Source: Chlorobium sp.
GTDB taxonomy: Bacteria; Bacteroidota; Chlorobiia; Chlorobiales; Chlorobiaceae
Assembly: GCA_005843825.1 (NCBI GenBank)
Contig: SZXX01000025.1
Location: 1-64,000 of the forward strand
Reading direction: 5' to 3'
Length of the DNA stretch: 64,000 bases
This document shows positions 1-7,942 of the stretch, piece by piece. Each line of letters opens with the position of its first letter. The first letter of the stretch is position 1. The notes beneath the pieces are model-generated. The model searched no databases. It was not told the origin of the DNA and worked only from the letters and a program-made list of their open reading frames with translations. The position numbers and the translations under genes are program-made.

Positions 1-26
1 ACAGAGTGGGGTCCACTTCAAACTGC

Positions 27-44
27 ATACCGTATTTAAGGTAT
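27..44. promoter_or_regulatory. Sulfur-regulon operator copy 1 (inverted repeat)
   Basis: The 18-bp inverted repeat ATACCGTATTTAAGGTAT has the ATACC-N8-GGTAT form found again at 14246, 18966, 37818 and 49870. Here one position in each arm departs from the best copy (ATACCATAAATATGGTAT). It lies about 90 bp before a Cys-rich leader ORF and about 260 bp before the porin gene. Downstream of it a stretch ending GGTTTGG resembles the sequence beside the 37818 copy. It is probably a transcription-factor site; the half-sites resemble the ATACC/GGTAT arms of some Rrf2-family cysteine regulators, but the regulator is not encoded in this window. Confidence 0.6.
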
Positions 45-136
45 TTTTAATAATCGGTTTGGTTTTATGTTAATAATTTGGTTTTATAAGCAGCAAATAA
101 TATCAAAATTAAGCCTTCACTTTTAAATCAAGTATT

Positions 137-205
137 ATGTTAAATATCTGCTGTTGTTGTCGATGTAAAAAATATTCTGATATAAATGTTTTGGTGCCTA
201 TGTAG
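137..205 (+). CDS. Cysteine-rich leader peptide 1 (22 aa)
   Basis: This short ORF starts MLNICCCCRCKKY and ends PM with a TAG stop, so five of its first ten residues are Cys, four of them consecutive. It sits between the operator at 27 and the intrinsic terminator at 235, upstream of the porin/SsuA/dehydratase-like operon. That is the layout of an attenuation leader. Scarce Cys-tRNA would stall the ribosome at codons 5-10. The stalled ribosome would leave the TTGGT near 189-193 free to pair with GCCAA at 237-241, which breaks the terminator stem. Two other sulfur operons here have the same arrangement. The ribosome binding site is weak. The role is inferred from position and composition. Confidence 0.75.
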   Translation: MLNICCCCRCKKYSDINVLVPM

Positions 206-234
206 TACTTGATCAAATGAGCAAGTTTATTATT

Positions 235-270
235 AAGCCAATTCTTTTTCTCGGAGAGTTGGCTTTTTTT
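235..270 (+). terminator. Attenuator terminator before porin 1
   Basis: AAGCCAA (235-241) pairs with TTGGCTT (259-265) and is followed by a T run to 270, the form of a Rho-independent terminator. It lies 30 bp after the Cys-rich leader ORF and 33 bp before the porin start, so it would stop transcription before the operon unless relieved. It also argues against starting the porin at the in-frame codon at 217, which lies upstream of this stem. Confidence 0.75.
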
Positions 271-303
271 GTGTCCATAATTCAAAATCATAAAATATAT
301 ACA

Positions 304-1689
304 ATGAGTAAAATAAAATTGATAATACTTGTTCTTGGAGGCTTGTTAATTGGAAATGCTAATGTACACGCAGCCAAGGGGCCAAATACGGAGCCGCAGA
401 ATACTCAACCCGGAAGTAGTACGGTAGGAGAGGAAAATCCAGTGTCTTCAGAAACTCTTGAACCCGCTCGGCCTGTAACAAGGGAAGAATTAGAAGGCGT
501 CAGGTCAGAATTGGCAGTTGTTAATGATAAGTTGAATTATCAGCTTACAAACAATATTCCCAGTACAACCCGGTCACTACAAATTAACGGTATTTTTCAG
601 AATCGTTACAATGATGTGACATATAGTTCCAACCAGAATACTCTTCCTTATTCAAACGGTTTTGTATTCAATCAAGTGGTTCTTTCGTTCAGGGGGAATT
701 TGAAGAGGGATTATGAGGAAGGTAGAAACGTAGATTACGTCGTAAGTTTTGCAGCCTCAGGTGCAACATCATACAATTTACAGGCAACGGATGTTTATCT
801 GCAGTACTCTATTCTTCAGTCTCTCGATATTGAAAAAGCTTATATGTATGTCCAGTTTGGGCAACAAAAAATCCCCTTCGGCCTTGAACCGCAAGTGCTC
901 GAGGCTTTTACACCAACGGTAAATTTAGCGACGTTTGCCGGCCCGGGCGGATTTAACCTTGCAGCCAGGGATATCGGTATTCAGTTACGAGGAGATCTTT
1001 TCCCTTCTGTAGACGTAGGATATAATTATCGTAATCCATTTATCCAATACGCGTTTGGAGTTTTTAACGGTAGTGGTCAGAATGCGCTGGATAGCAACTC
1101 GGAAAAGGATGTTGTAGGCAGGATAGTTCTTAATGCTCCCGTCGACTATAACTCTATCTGGCGAGGTCTATCCCTGGGGACTTCAATATACTCGGGAGAA
1201 CCGACTCTTGCCTCCCCAACCACAGGCGGAGTTACTCAAGTGGGTTCCAAAAAGCGGTACGGGGTTGATTTAGCGTATGTGCCTGTAAGTAATCCAATCG
1301 GGATTACGGCGGAATATGTTTCTGGCAAGAGCGACAGTATTCTCTCCGGGAATACACTTGCTAATGAAGTTATAAAGACAACATATAGTTCAGGATCAAC
1401 TGTAACACTCTTTTATAATTTCGGTGAGCAGTTCCTGAAGAATTACGATAACCAGTCTCGGCACGATGATTGGTGGCCTACGACCTATCAGCCATTTGTT
1501 CGCTTTGATCATTATAACTCAGACACATCTGGCGCAGGAACTAAAACCTCTGTGGTCACTTATGGCTTCAACTGGTTCTTTGCACCAACGACCAAATTCC
1601 AGCTTAACTACAATGTGAGCGATATAAAAACAGCCAGTACCAGTTCTAAAAACAATCAGCTGCAGCTGCAATTTCAATACGGATTCTAA
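304..1689 (+). CDS. Phosphate-selective porin O/P-like outer-membrane porin
   Basis: This outer-membrane beta-barrel of about 461 aa is the first structural gene of the operon. The chosen start (304) gives a clean signal peptide, MSKIKLIILVLGGLLIG..NVHA, cut before AKG. The open frame runs back to 217, but that stretch contains the terminator at 235-270. After a Pro/Thr/Glu-rich linker and a short helical segment (about 60-85) come alternating aromatic beta strands. The protein ends in Phe after strand QLQLQFQYGF, the usual outer-membrane assembly signal. The architecture matches the OprO/OprP family (PF07396). As it leads an ABC-import operon, it probably passes that substrate across the outer membrane; the substrate is unknown. 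Confidence 0.75.
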   Translation: MSKIKLIILVLGGLLIGNANVHAAKGPNTEPQNTQPGSSTVGEENPVSSETLEPARPVTREELEGVRSELAVVNDKLNYQLTNNIPSTTRSLQINGIFQNRYNDVTYSSNQNTLPYSNGFVFNQVVLSFRGNLKRDYEEGRNVDYVVSFAASGATSYNLQATDVYLQYSILQSLDIEKAYMYVQFGQQKIPFGLEPQVLEAFTPTVNLATFAGPGGFNLAARDIGIQLRGDLFPSVDVGYNYRNPFIQYAFGVFNGSGQNALDSNSEKDVVGRIVLNAPVDYNSIWRGLSLGTSIYSGEPTLASPTTGGVTQVGSKKRYGVDLAYVPVSNPIGITAEYVSGKSDSILSGNTLANEVIKTTYSSGSTVTLFYNFGEQFLKNYDNQSRHDDWWPTTYQPFVRFDHYNSDTSGAGTKTSVVTYGFNWFFAPTTKFQLNYNVSDIKTASTSSKNNQLQLQFQYGF

Positions 1690-1715
1690 CTACAAAAATT
1701 AAAAGGAGATATAAA

Positions 1716-2753
1716 ATGAAGAAATGGCTCACTGTTTTACCTGTCGCAGCACTGCTGTTTACAGGTCTAATTGCTCACGCAGAAGAAAAACCAAAAGTTA
1801 TTCGTTATGGGTCTGTTGGTAATGCTTTTGGAAAACCATACGCAGCAGGTACTGATGGTGTCGTTGACGTTCAGGCGTTATTAGTAAATGAATTCAGAAA
1901 TGATGGCGTACGTATAGAGAGAACCTATTACACGGCTACAGGGCCGGGCTTGAATGAAGCTTTTGCTGCTGGTTTACTCGATTTTGGGGATTACGGTGAT
2001 CTTCCGATTGTTGTAGGAAAAGCTGGCGGATTGAAAACCAAATACATTCTTCCTACGAACAAAGGCAGCAATATTTACATCATTGCGACTCCACAGTCGA
2101 AGATCAGTTCTGTCAAAGATCTTAAAGGGAAAAAAATAGCAGTGACGAAAGGCACTTATCTTCATCTCACTCTTAATAGGGTACTTGAAGCTAATGGGTT
2201 GACTGAGAAGGATGTAAAACTGGTCAATCTAAGTACTTCAGATGCACAAAATGCAATTGCTGCCGGTAGCGTTGATGCATTTGCAGGCCTGCCTGATCGC
2301 CCCCTTGTAGACCAGGGATTAGCCAAATTGATTTACGATACACGGAAAGATCCTCAGAAATGGCGTGGTCGGAGTGGCCTGCTTGTGTCAGAAGATTTTG
2401 CCAGAAAGTATCCTGAATTCACAAAAAGAGTTGTTAAGGCTAAAATCAAAGCAGCTCATTGGGCTTCACAGGAAAAGAATAGAGAGGCTTTAATCCAGCT
2501 CGCACTCAAAACAGGTAGTGGATATAAAGTTACCAAAGAGGATTTTGCCGGTCAGGATTTGACGGCTAAGTATTCCCCATTGGCAGATCAATCGACAGTG
2601 AACCAATACAAGGAAATAGTTGATTTTGCATTTTCACGTGGGTTGATCAGAAAAAAATTCGATGTAGATACATGGATTGACAAGAGTTTCGCAGAGGCGG
2701 CATTGAAAGAACTTGGCCTTCAGAACTATTGGACACCATTAAGTAAAGAGTAA
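1716..2753 (+). CDS. SsuA/NMT1-like periplasmic substrate-binding protein
   Basis: This 345-aa ABC binding protein has a signal peptide (MKKWLTVLPVAALLFTGLIAHA, cut before EEK). An AAGGAGAT ribosome binding site lies 8 bp before ATG. The sequence YGSVGNAFGKPY..., the DFGDYGDLPIVVGKAGG segment (about 90-106) and SKISSVKDLKGKKIAVTKGT (about 127-146) are typical of the SsuA/TauA/NrtA/THI5 family, which binds aliphatic sulfonates, taurine, nitrate or pyrimidine precursors. It works with the permeases at 6347 and 7138 and the ATPase at 7943. The putative Cys-attenuation leader favours a sulfur compound such as a sulfonate, but binding specificity cannot be read from sequence alone. Confidence 0.82.
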   Translation: MKKWLTVLPVAALLFTGLIAHAEEKPKVIRYGSVGNAFGKPYAAGTDGVVDVQALLVNEFRNDGVRIERTYYTATGPGLNEAFAAGLLDFGDYGDLPIVVGKAGGLKTKYILPTNKGSNIYIIATPQSKISSVKDLKGKKIAVTKGTYLHLTLNRVLEANGLTEKDVKLVNLSTSDAQNAIAAGSVDAFAGLPDRPLVDQGLAKLIYDTRKDPQKWRGRSGLLVSEDFARKYPEFTKRVVKAKIKAAHWASQEKNREALIQLALKTGSGYKVTKEDFAGQDLTAKYSPLADQSTVNQYKEIVDFAFSRGLIRKKFDVDTWIDKSFAEAALKELGLQNYWTPLSKE

Positions 2754-2780
2754 AAGAAGTGACGGATTTCAGGGTCGCAT

Positions 2781-2815
2781 AAAAAGGAGCGAACCAATAT
2801 GTTACGCTCTTTTTT
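2781..2815 (+). terminator. Terminator-like hairpin after the binding-protein gene
   Basis: AAAAAGGAGCG pairs with CGCTCTTTTTT across a 13-nt loop, giving a strong stem (one G-T pair) with its own U tract. It lies 28 bp after the binding-protein stop. As an internal partial terminator it would keep porin and binding protein abundant relative to the enzyme and permease genes downstream, a common ABC-operon arrangement. Confidence 0.75.
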
Positions 2816-2869
2816 ATCCACTGGATTAATCATGGTAAAGTTTCAATAACATAAGAATTGGAGAATTTA

Positions 2870-3679
2870 ATGTCGTTAAACAAAAATTTTTTTGCGGGTG
2901 TTGATGTGGGTTCGCTTGCCGCGAAATCAGTGATTCTGCAGGATGGGGAGATCTTTGCTACTGGATTGGTACCGAGCGGGGTTAACTCTGTAGAAAGCGG
3001 ATTGAATGCCTTGAACCTGGCACTTGAGACTGCCGGACTGAAAAAGGAAGATCTAACCTATATCGTTGGAACTGGTTATGGTCGCGTTTCTGCACCTTAT
3101 GCAAATAAGGCAGTAACTGAAATTACCTGCCACGCAAAAGGCACAAATTACCTGCATCCTACTGTTCGGACGATCATTGACATGGGTGGCCAGGATTGTA
3201 AAGCAATCAGGATTGACAAGGATGGAGCCGTAATCGATTTCGCTATGAATGATAAATGTGCTGCAGGTACTGGTCGTTTTCTGGAAGTAATGGCCGGTGT
3301 CTTTAAAGTTAGACTTGAAGATCTTGGTGCTATAGCTCTGGCTGCTACGGACACTGTCCCGATGAGTAGTACCTGTACGGTTTTTGCCGAGTCGGAGACG
3401 ATATCCCTTGTCGCAAGAGGGGAGAAACCTGAAAATATTCTGAGTGGTATTCATCACTCGATTGCAAATCGCATTGCCGGACTTTTCTCAAGAGTGGGTA
3501 TTGAAAGCGATGTCTTTTTTTCCGGTGGAGTTGCAAAAAATATTGGTATGAAAAATGCAATCGAAGAAGCTCTAAAAGTCACTATTGTCAAGCCTGAAAT
3601 TGATCCTCAGCTTATCGGAGCTTTAGGCGCCGCAGTTCTTGCGCGCAGCTTTTCCAAAAAGGAGGGATTATGGGCTTAA
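2870..3679 (+). CDS. BadF/HgdC-type [4Fe-4S] ATPase activator
   Basis: This 269-aa ASKHA-fold ATPase belongs to the BadF/BadG/BcrA/BcrD family. Family members are homodimers that use ATP to push a low-potential electron into 2-hydroxyacyl-CoA dehydratases or double-cubane proteins. Visible are the N-terminal phosphate loop GVDVGSLAAKS (10-20), MGGQDCK (105-111), the two cluster cysteines in NDKCAAGTGR (Cys130) and SSTCTVFAE (Cys169), and FFSGGVAKN (216-224). The start at 2870 has GGAG 7 bp upstream; an in-frame TTG at 2858 is poorer. It overlaps the next gene by 10 bp, so the three enzyme genes are tightly coupled. Confidence 0.85.
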   Translation: MSLNKNFFAGVDVGSLAAKSVILQDGEIFATGLVPSGVNSVESGLNALNLALETAGLKKEDLTYIVGTGYGRVSAPYANKAVTEITCHAKGTNYLHPTVRTIIDMGGQDCKAIRIDKDGAVIDFAMNDKCAAGTGRFLEVMAGVFKVRLEDLGAIALAATDTVPMSSTCTVFAESETISLVARGEKPENILSGIHHSIANRIAGLFSRVGIESDVFFSGGVAKNIGMKNAIEEALKVTIVKPEIDPQLIGALGAAVLARSFSKKEGLWA

Positions 3680-4848
3680 AGACGCTTGAAAAAATAACCG
3701 CGGCTCTCACAAGTCGTCCTGCAGAACTTGAGCAACTGCGCAAACAAGGGAAAAAAATAGTCGGTTGGCTTGCCTATAACATACCGGAAGAGATTATCTA
3801 TGCACTTGGATTGATACCAATCCGGGTGGGACAGGGTGGTGACGGAAGATTAGTGGAGGTCGGCGCACGCCACATATCGACCAAAAATTGCGTATTTGTT
3901 CGTCAGGTTCTTGGCCAATTTGCAGAGAAAACTGATCCGTACATCAAGCAACTGGATCTTGTGGCGATTGATGCAACATGCATTCAGCTCTATCGCCTGG
4001 AAGAACTTATTAATTTCTATTTCGACTATAAAACGGTTGTCCTGGGAGTTCCGCGCAATTTTGCAACAAAAGAAGGTCACGAGTATTTCAGGAAGGAAGT
4101 AGAGCACTTTACAAAAAAACTTGAACTGTTTGCCGGTGTTAGTCTGGAACAGTCAAAGCTTCAGGAAGCGATCAATATCTATGACGGGATCAGGGAAGCT
4201 ATCAAGACACTCTACAGCTATCAAAGCAAGGATAATGCACCCTTAAGCTGGCGGGACGTGTCCGCTGTAATCAATGCTGGTTATAATCTGGACCGGTTGA
4301 GATATCTGGAACTTTTGCAGGAACTGATAAAGGAAGTTGAAGAGAAAACCTCAGAGCCTCAAGAAAATCAGGCGATAGAAGCAAGGGTATTCCTTTCAGG
4401 AAGCCTTATTCCACCCGGCGATACTAAGCTCATTGATATTATCGAGCAATTGGGCGGGCGCATAGTTGGTGATGACTTGTGGTCCGGGCTCAATTTTTTC
4501 CTTAATCTTGAAATCAAAGAGCCGACACCTTTTGGTGTTGCTGATGCCTATCTCGACAGGATCCCGCACGCCTCACTGCCATATCTTGATCTTCCCACTG
4601 ACGGCAGGTTAGCAAATTTGAAGCATCAGATACAGCAGTTCAACGCAGACGGGGTGATCTATCATACTCTGCGCTATTGCGATGCGTTCACTTTTAAAGC
4701 AGGGGAAACAAAGGATGTTCTGAAAAATGTGCCTTTTCTGGAAATCCATACAGAATATTCAGGCTCTGATTTTGAAGCAATTCGCACCAGAGTGGAAGCT
4801 TTCGTTGAAATGATCAAGAACAAGAAAGAAATCGCTGAACTCGTTTAG
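3670..4848 (+). CDS. 2-hydroxyacyl-CoA dehydratase-family (HgdB-like) Fe-S protein, subunit 1
   Basis: This 392-aa protein of the 2-hydroxyglutaryl-CoA dehydratase D-component family (PF06050) starts after a strong AAGGAGGG site. Family members bind a [4Fe-4S] or double-cubane cluster and do ATP-driven reductions. Signature parts are GWLAYNIPEEIIYALGLIP (32-50), KNCVFVRQ (Cys74), DATCIQLYRLEEL (Cys104), SGSLIPPGD, and RYCDAF (Cys337); these cysteines are the likely cluster ligands. The position before PEEII that is often Cys in relatives is Tyr/Asn here. No CoA transferase or ligase gene is nearby, so the substrate may not be a CoA ester. The true reaction is unknown. Confidence 0.8.
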   Translation: MGLKTLEKITAALTSRPAELEQLRKQGKKIVGWLAYNIPEEIIYALGLIPIRVGQGGDGRLVEVGARHISTKNCVFVRQVLGQFAEKTDPYIKQLDLVAIDATCIQLYRLEELINFYFDYKTVVLGVPRNFATKEGHEYFRKEVEHFTKKLELFAGVSLEQSKLQEAINIYDGIREAIKTLYSYQSKDNAPLSWRDVSAVINAGYNLDRLRYLELLQELIKEVEEKTSEPQENQAIEARVFLSGSLIPPGDTKLIDIIEQLGGRIVGDDLWSGLNFFLNLEIKEPTPFGVADAYLDRIPHASLPYLDLPTDGRLANLKHQIQQFNADGVIYHTLRYCDAFTFKAGETKDVLKNVPFLEIHTEYSGSDFEAIRTRVEAFVEMIKNKKEIAELV

Positions 4849-4869
4849 TAAATCAAATGGAGACATATA

Positions 4870-6258
4870 ATGCCTAATAGTAAACTGTTTAAATATCCAG
4901 AAGAGATTAAGGATAAATTTATATCGACCAAAGGTCTGAAATTCAAGAATGGTACAACGGTGAGTTCAGCCGAGATCTGGGAGTTCATGACTGAAGAGGC
5001 TCCAAGGCGGTTTCCGTATGCTTTCGATGCTAATGCAAATAACATCGGCCGATTTTCTGATGACGTTCATTTCTTGTCGGGTATTAAAAGGGCTTACCTG
5101 ACCCTTACCTTTAAAGACAGGTTATTGAAAGAACATGCTGCAGGTACTCCTACGGTTCTTGTTCAGGGAGGTCAGGCAATGGACGCTTACTACGCTGCAG
5201 GAGCGATTCCTGTGCGTCCTGGATTAGTAATGCAATGGGCACAAAGTATGGAAGAGGGGCTTAACCTTCGTCAGTCAGAAACACGAGGTATCAATATTCT
5301 GGAATCGGGACGGCGCAAAATCAGTATTGACGCCTGTAATCAGATTTCGGCGCATGCTGCGATCGACAATAAGGTTGTGCCTATAGACCTTATTGCTCCT
5401 TTTCTTTGCCTCCGCTGTTCTGATATGGCGTTTCTGGTTGAAACACATCGCAACAGAGAGCACGATATTCCGCGTTATATGGTCGATTATCCTGTCGATC
5501 ATGAAAACAAGCCGTGGGCAGCAGAATATATCGAAGTTGAACTGAAAGAACTCATTACAAAAATCGCTGCACTTTCCGGCAGAAAGATTACTGATGAAGT
5601 AATCTTTGATGAAATAAGACTTGAAAACCGTGGCCGTAAAATCGCTAATGAGATTGCTGAATTATGGTGGAATGCTGAAAACCCGCCGATTAATAGCACT
5701 GATTTCTTTGCTATAGCGTTCCTTGCTAACGATTTCTTGGGTGATCCTGTTGCTTCGGTTGACCTGTTGGAGCAAAGCAAACAAGAAATAGAAGAGCGGG
5801 TAAAGAATAACGTCAAGGGTTACGGCGTGCCTGATGATGCCAAACGCCTGTACATTTGTGGTTCATGTGTTGGACCGAATGCCCACCATGCGGAAACTGC
5901 GGGCGCTGTTTTTGTTGGTCGGGATGACAATTGGAGCTGCATTTCAGTGCTTGTTGAAGAAGAGGGAAATCCGTACCTCAATATTGCCAAATCCATGCTG
6001 GAGTATCCTTATGAACAGCGTACAGAGAAGCGGGCTGAATGGACAGCTGAACAGGTAAGGCGTTCCCGTGCCAGCGGCGTTATTTTCATGTACCAATGGG
6101 GCTGCAATTATCAGAGTGGCGTGGCTCGTATGATCTCGGATATCATTCGAGAGAAGACTGGGGTACCCACGACATTTGTTGAAGTTGGAGAATTAGGACG
6201 ATCTGAAGCAACCGAACAGTCGACCAATCGCGTCGAAGCATTCATAGAAATGGTATAA
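4870..6258 (+). CDS. 2-hydroxyacyl-CoA dehydratase-family (HgdA-like) Fe-S protein, subunit 2
   Basis: This 462-aa protein is a second, divergent member of the same family, 21 bp after subunit 1, so the two probably form a heterodimer fed by the ATPase at 2870. Recognisable parts are the N-terminal VLVQGGQAMDAYYAAGAIPV (97-116), the cysteines in IDACNQISAH (Cys156) and FLCLRCSDM (Cys180, Cys183), ICGSCVGPNAHH, and the C-terminal MYQWGCNYQSG. The extra N-terminal 60 residues and the ICGSC..HH segment are not things I recognise from characterised dehydratases. This suggests a distinct, undescribed subfamily. Confidence 0.78.
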   Translation: MPNSKLFKYPEEIKDKFISTKGLKFKNGTTVSSAEIWEFMTEEAPRRFPYAFDANANNIGRFSDDVHFLSGIKRAYLTLTFKDRLLKEHAAGTPTVLVQGGQAMDAYYAAGAIPVRPGLVMQWAQSMEEGLNLRQSETRGINILESGRRKISIDACNQISAHAAIDNKVVPIDLIAPFLCLRCSDMAFLVETHRNREHDIPRYMVDYPVDHENKPWAAEYIEVELKELITKIAALSGRKITDEVIFDEIRLENRGRKIANEIAELWWNAENPPINSTDFFAIAFLANDFLGDPVASVDLLEQSKQEIEERVKNNVKGYGVPDDAKRLYICGSCVGPNAHHAETAGAVFVGRDDNWSCISVLVEEEGNPYLNIAKSMLEYPYEQRTEKRAEWTAEQVRRSRASGVIFMYQWGCNYQSGVARMISDIIREKTGVPTTFVEVGELGRSEATEQSTNRVEAFIEMV

Positions 6259-6274
6259 CATATCAGGCTAAATC

Positions 6275-6304
6275 CCCGAAAGACCCTTCTTTGGGTTTTT
6301 CGGG
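6275..6304 (+). terminator. Intercistronic hairpin
   Basis: CCCGAAA(6275-6281) pairs with TTTCGGG (6298-6304), with an inner ACCC/GGGT extension. No U run follows, so it is more likely an mRNA processing or stability element between the enzyme and permease genes than a full terminator. Confidence 0.5.
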
Positions 6305-6346
6305 AAATGATTGTCATGAACACGATTTTTTCGCTGTATAAAGATT

Positions 6347-7141
6347 ATGAGTAAATCACTATTAAAACGATTTGAATGGAAGGATAAACTTCTTGCATTT
6401 ATTGTACCTCTTCTTGTGCTGGTTGCCTGGCAGAGTGCAGTATCGCTGCAACTATTTTCCGAAATGATTCTTGTGCCCCCGTTAACCGTAATGAATACAC
6501 TTGTTGATCTTGCCCGAACGGGTGACCTCACCAACAACATCATATCCAGTTTGAAACGGGTACTTTCTGGTTTTCTGCTCGGAGCTTCCACCGGTTTTTT
6601 TCTTGGACTGTTAATGGGGCTTTCATCATTGTTGGATAGATTCGTAGGGCCATTGATAAAAGCATGCAAACAGGTGCCACAGTTTGCTTTGATGCCTTTG
6701 ATAATATTATGGTTTGGTATAGATGAAGTTTCTAAAGTTGTATTCATATCGATCGGGGCATTTTTCCCCATGGTTTTTAATACCTATCAAGGCGTGAGTG
6801 GTGTTCCGAAAAAATATCGAGAATTGGCCCGTGTTTTCAATTACAAAAGCTTTCGTTACCTGACCAAGGTTATCCTTCCCGGTGCTTTACCTTCGATAAT
6901 AACAGGCGTGCGTCATAGTCTTGGATTATCATGGATGTTTGTGGTTGGAGCTGAGCTTTTCGGTTCTGAATCTGGCGTGGGCTATATGATGGTCTGGGCG
7001 CGTCAATTGTTCCAGATCGATATTGTTATGGCTGGGCTGTTTGTCATTGGCATTATTGGTTTTACCATGAACATTATTCTCCAGATAATTGAAAAAAGGG
7101 TCTTGCGCTGGCGTGTCTCCTTTGATGGGAGAATGGCGTGA
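6347..7141 (+). CDS. SsuC-like ABC transporter permease 1
   Basis: This 264-aa inner-membrane permease has about six hydrophobic helices and the BPD_transp_1 coupling loop. The region around YRELARVFNYKSFRYLTKVILPGALPSII (155-183) carries the EAA-type motif that docks with the ATPase. It resembles permeases of sulfonate, nitrate and taurine importers. It follows the dehydratase-like genes by 88 bp and overlaps the second permease by 4 bp. Two permeases in one operon suggest a heterodimeric channel. Confidence 0.85.
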   Translation: MSKSLLKRFEWKDKLLAFIVPLLVLVAWQSAVSLQLFSEMILVPPLTVMNTLVDLARTGDLTNNIISSLKRVLSGFLLGASTGFFLGLLMGLSSLLDRFVGPLIKACKQVPQFALMPLIILWFGIDEVSKVVFISIGAFFPMVFNTYQGVSGVPKKYRELARVFNYKSFRYLTKVILPGALPSIITGVRHSLGLSWMFVVGAELFGSESGVGYMMVWARQLFQIDIVMAGLFVIGIIGFTMNIILQIIEKRVLRWRVSFDGRMA

Positions 7142-7926
7142 CGACGAAAAATATCACCAGCAAAGGAAAAGCAATGCTGGTTAGTATCACACTTCCAGTA
7201 CTGTTGATCTTGTTTTGGCAATTAATTACATCAACAGGTTATGTTTCACCCCACATTCTGCCCTTACCCAAAAATGTCATTAAGATATTTTTGAGTCTTT
7301 TCTCCGAAGAGCGCTTGATGCTTCATATTGTGATCAGCTTAAGAAGGGTAATGAGCGGATTTCTAATTGGTATTGCTGCCGGGTTTTCGTTTGGTTTGCT
7401 GATAGGGTTGTCAAGAACAGGCGAAAAAATATTTGCTCCTTTTTTTCATGCCTTACGGCAGGTGCCGATGATAGGTTGGATCCCATTGATCGTCATGTGG
7501 TTTGGAATGAGTGAACTGCCTCGCATTCTCGTTATCGCCATAAGTGCTTTTTATCCAATGGCCCTGAATACGTTCACTGGTGTCAGGAATGTGCCCAGTG
7601 AGTATATCGAGCTTGCCTCAGTCTATGGGTATAAAAGATTAAAGCTTATAAGACGTGTTATTATACCGGCGGCATTGCCTTCTATCATAACAGGTATTAC
7701 CCTCAGTCTTGGAATGTCGTGGGTAATTCTGGTGGCAGCAGAACTGCTTATTGAAACACCTGTTGGTATTGGTCGACTGATCTCAAATGGGCGTGAGACA
7801 TGCAATATGGAACAAGTATTAGTGGGGATTATCACGGTTGCTTTGCTTGGCTTCATTATGACAATGATGATTGAGAAATTAGCGAAAGTAGTGGAACGTG
7901 GAAGGAGCATTCACCAGGAACTTTAA
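7138..7926 (+). CDS. SsuC-like ABC transporter permease 2
   Basis: This 262-aa paralogue of the preceding permease shares its overall plan: VPSEYIELASVYGYKRLKLI (about 147-166) then RRVIIPAALPSIITG, followed by LSLGMSWVILVAAELL. The start is a GTG inside the upstream stop (GTGA overlap), so translation is coupled. With permease 1 and the ATPase at 7943 it forms the import complex for the ligand of the binding protein at 1716. Confidence 0.85.
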   Translation: MTTKNITSKGKAMLVSITLPVLLILFWQLITSTGYVSPHILPLPKNVIKIFLSLFSEERLMLHIVISLRRVMSGFLIGIAAGFSFGLLIGLSRTGEKIFAPFFHALRQVPMIGWIPLIVMWFGMSELPRILVIAISAFYPMALNTFTGVRNVPSEYIELASVYGYKRLKLIRRVIIPAALPSIITGITLSLGMSWVILVAAELLIETPVGIGRLISNGRETCNMEQVLVGIITVALLGFIMTMMIEKLAKVVERGRSIHQEL

Positions 7927-7942
7927 ATTCAAAGGAAATAAG

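Noticed and set aside
217-303. In-frame N-terminal extension of the porin from 217
   Set aside because: It contains the terminator 235-270 and lacks a ribosome binding site; 304 gives a proper signal peptide.
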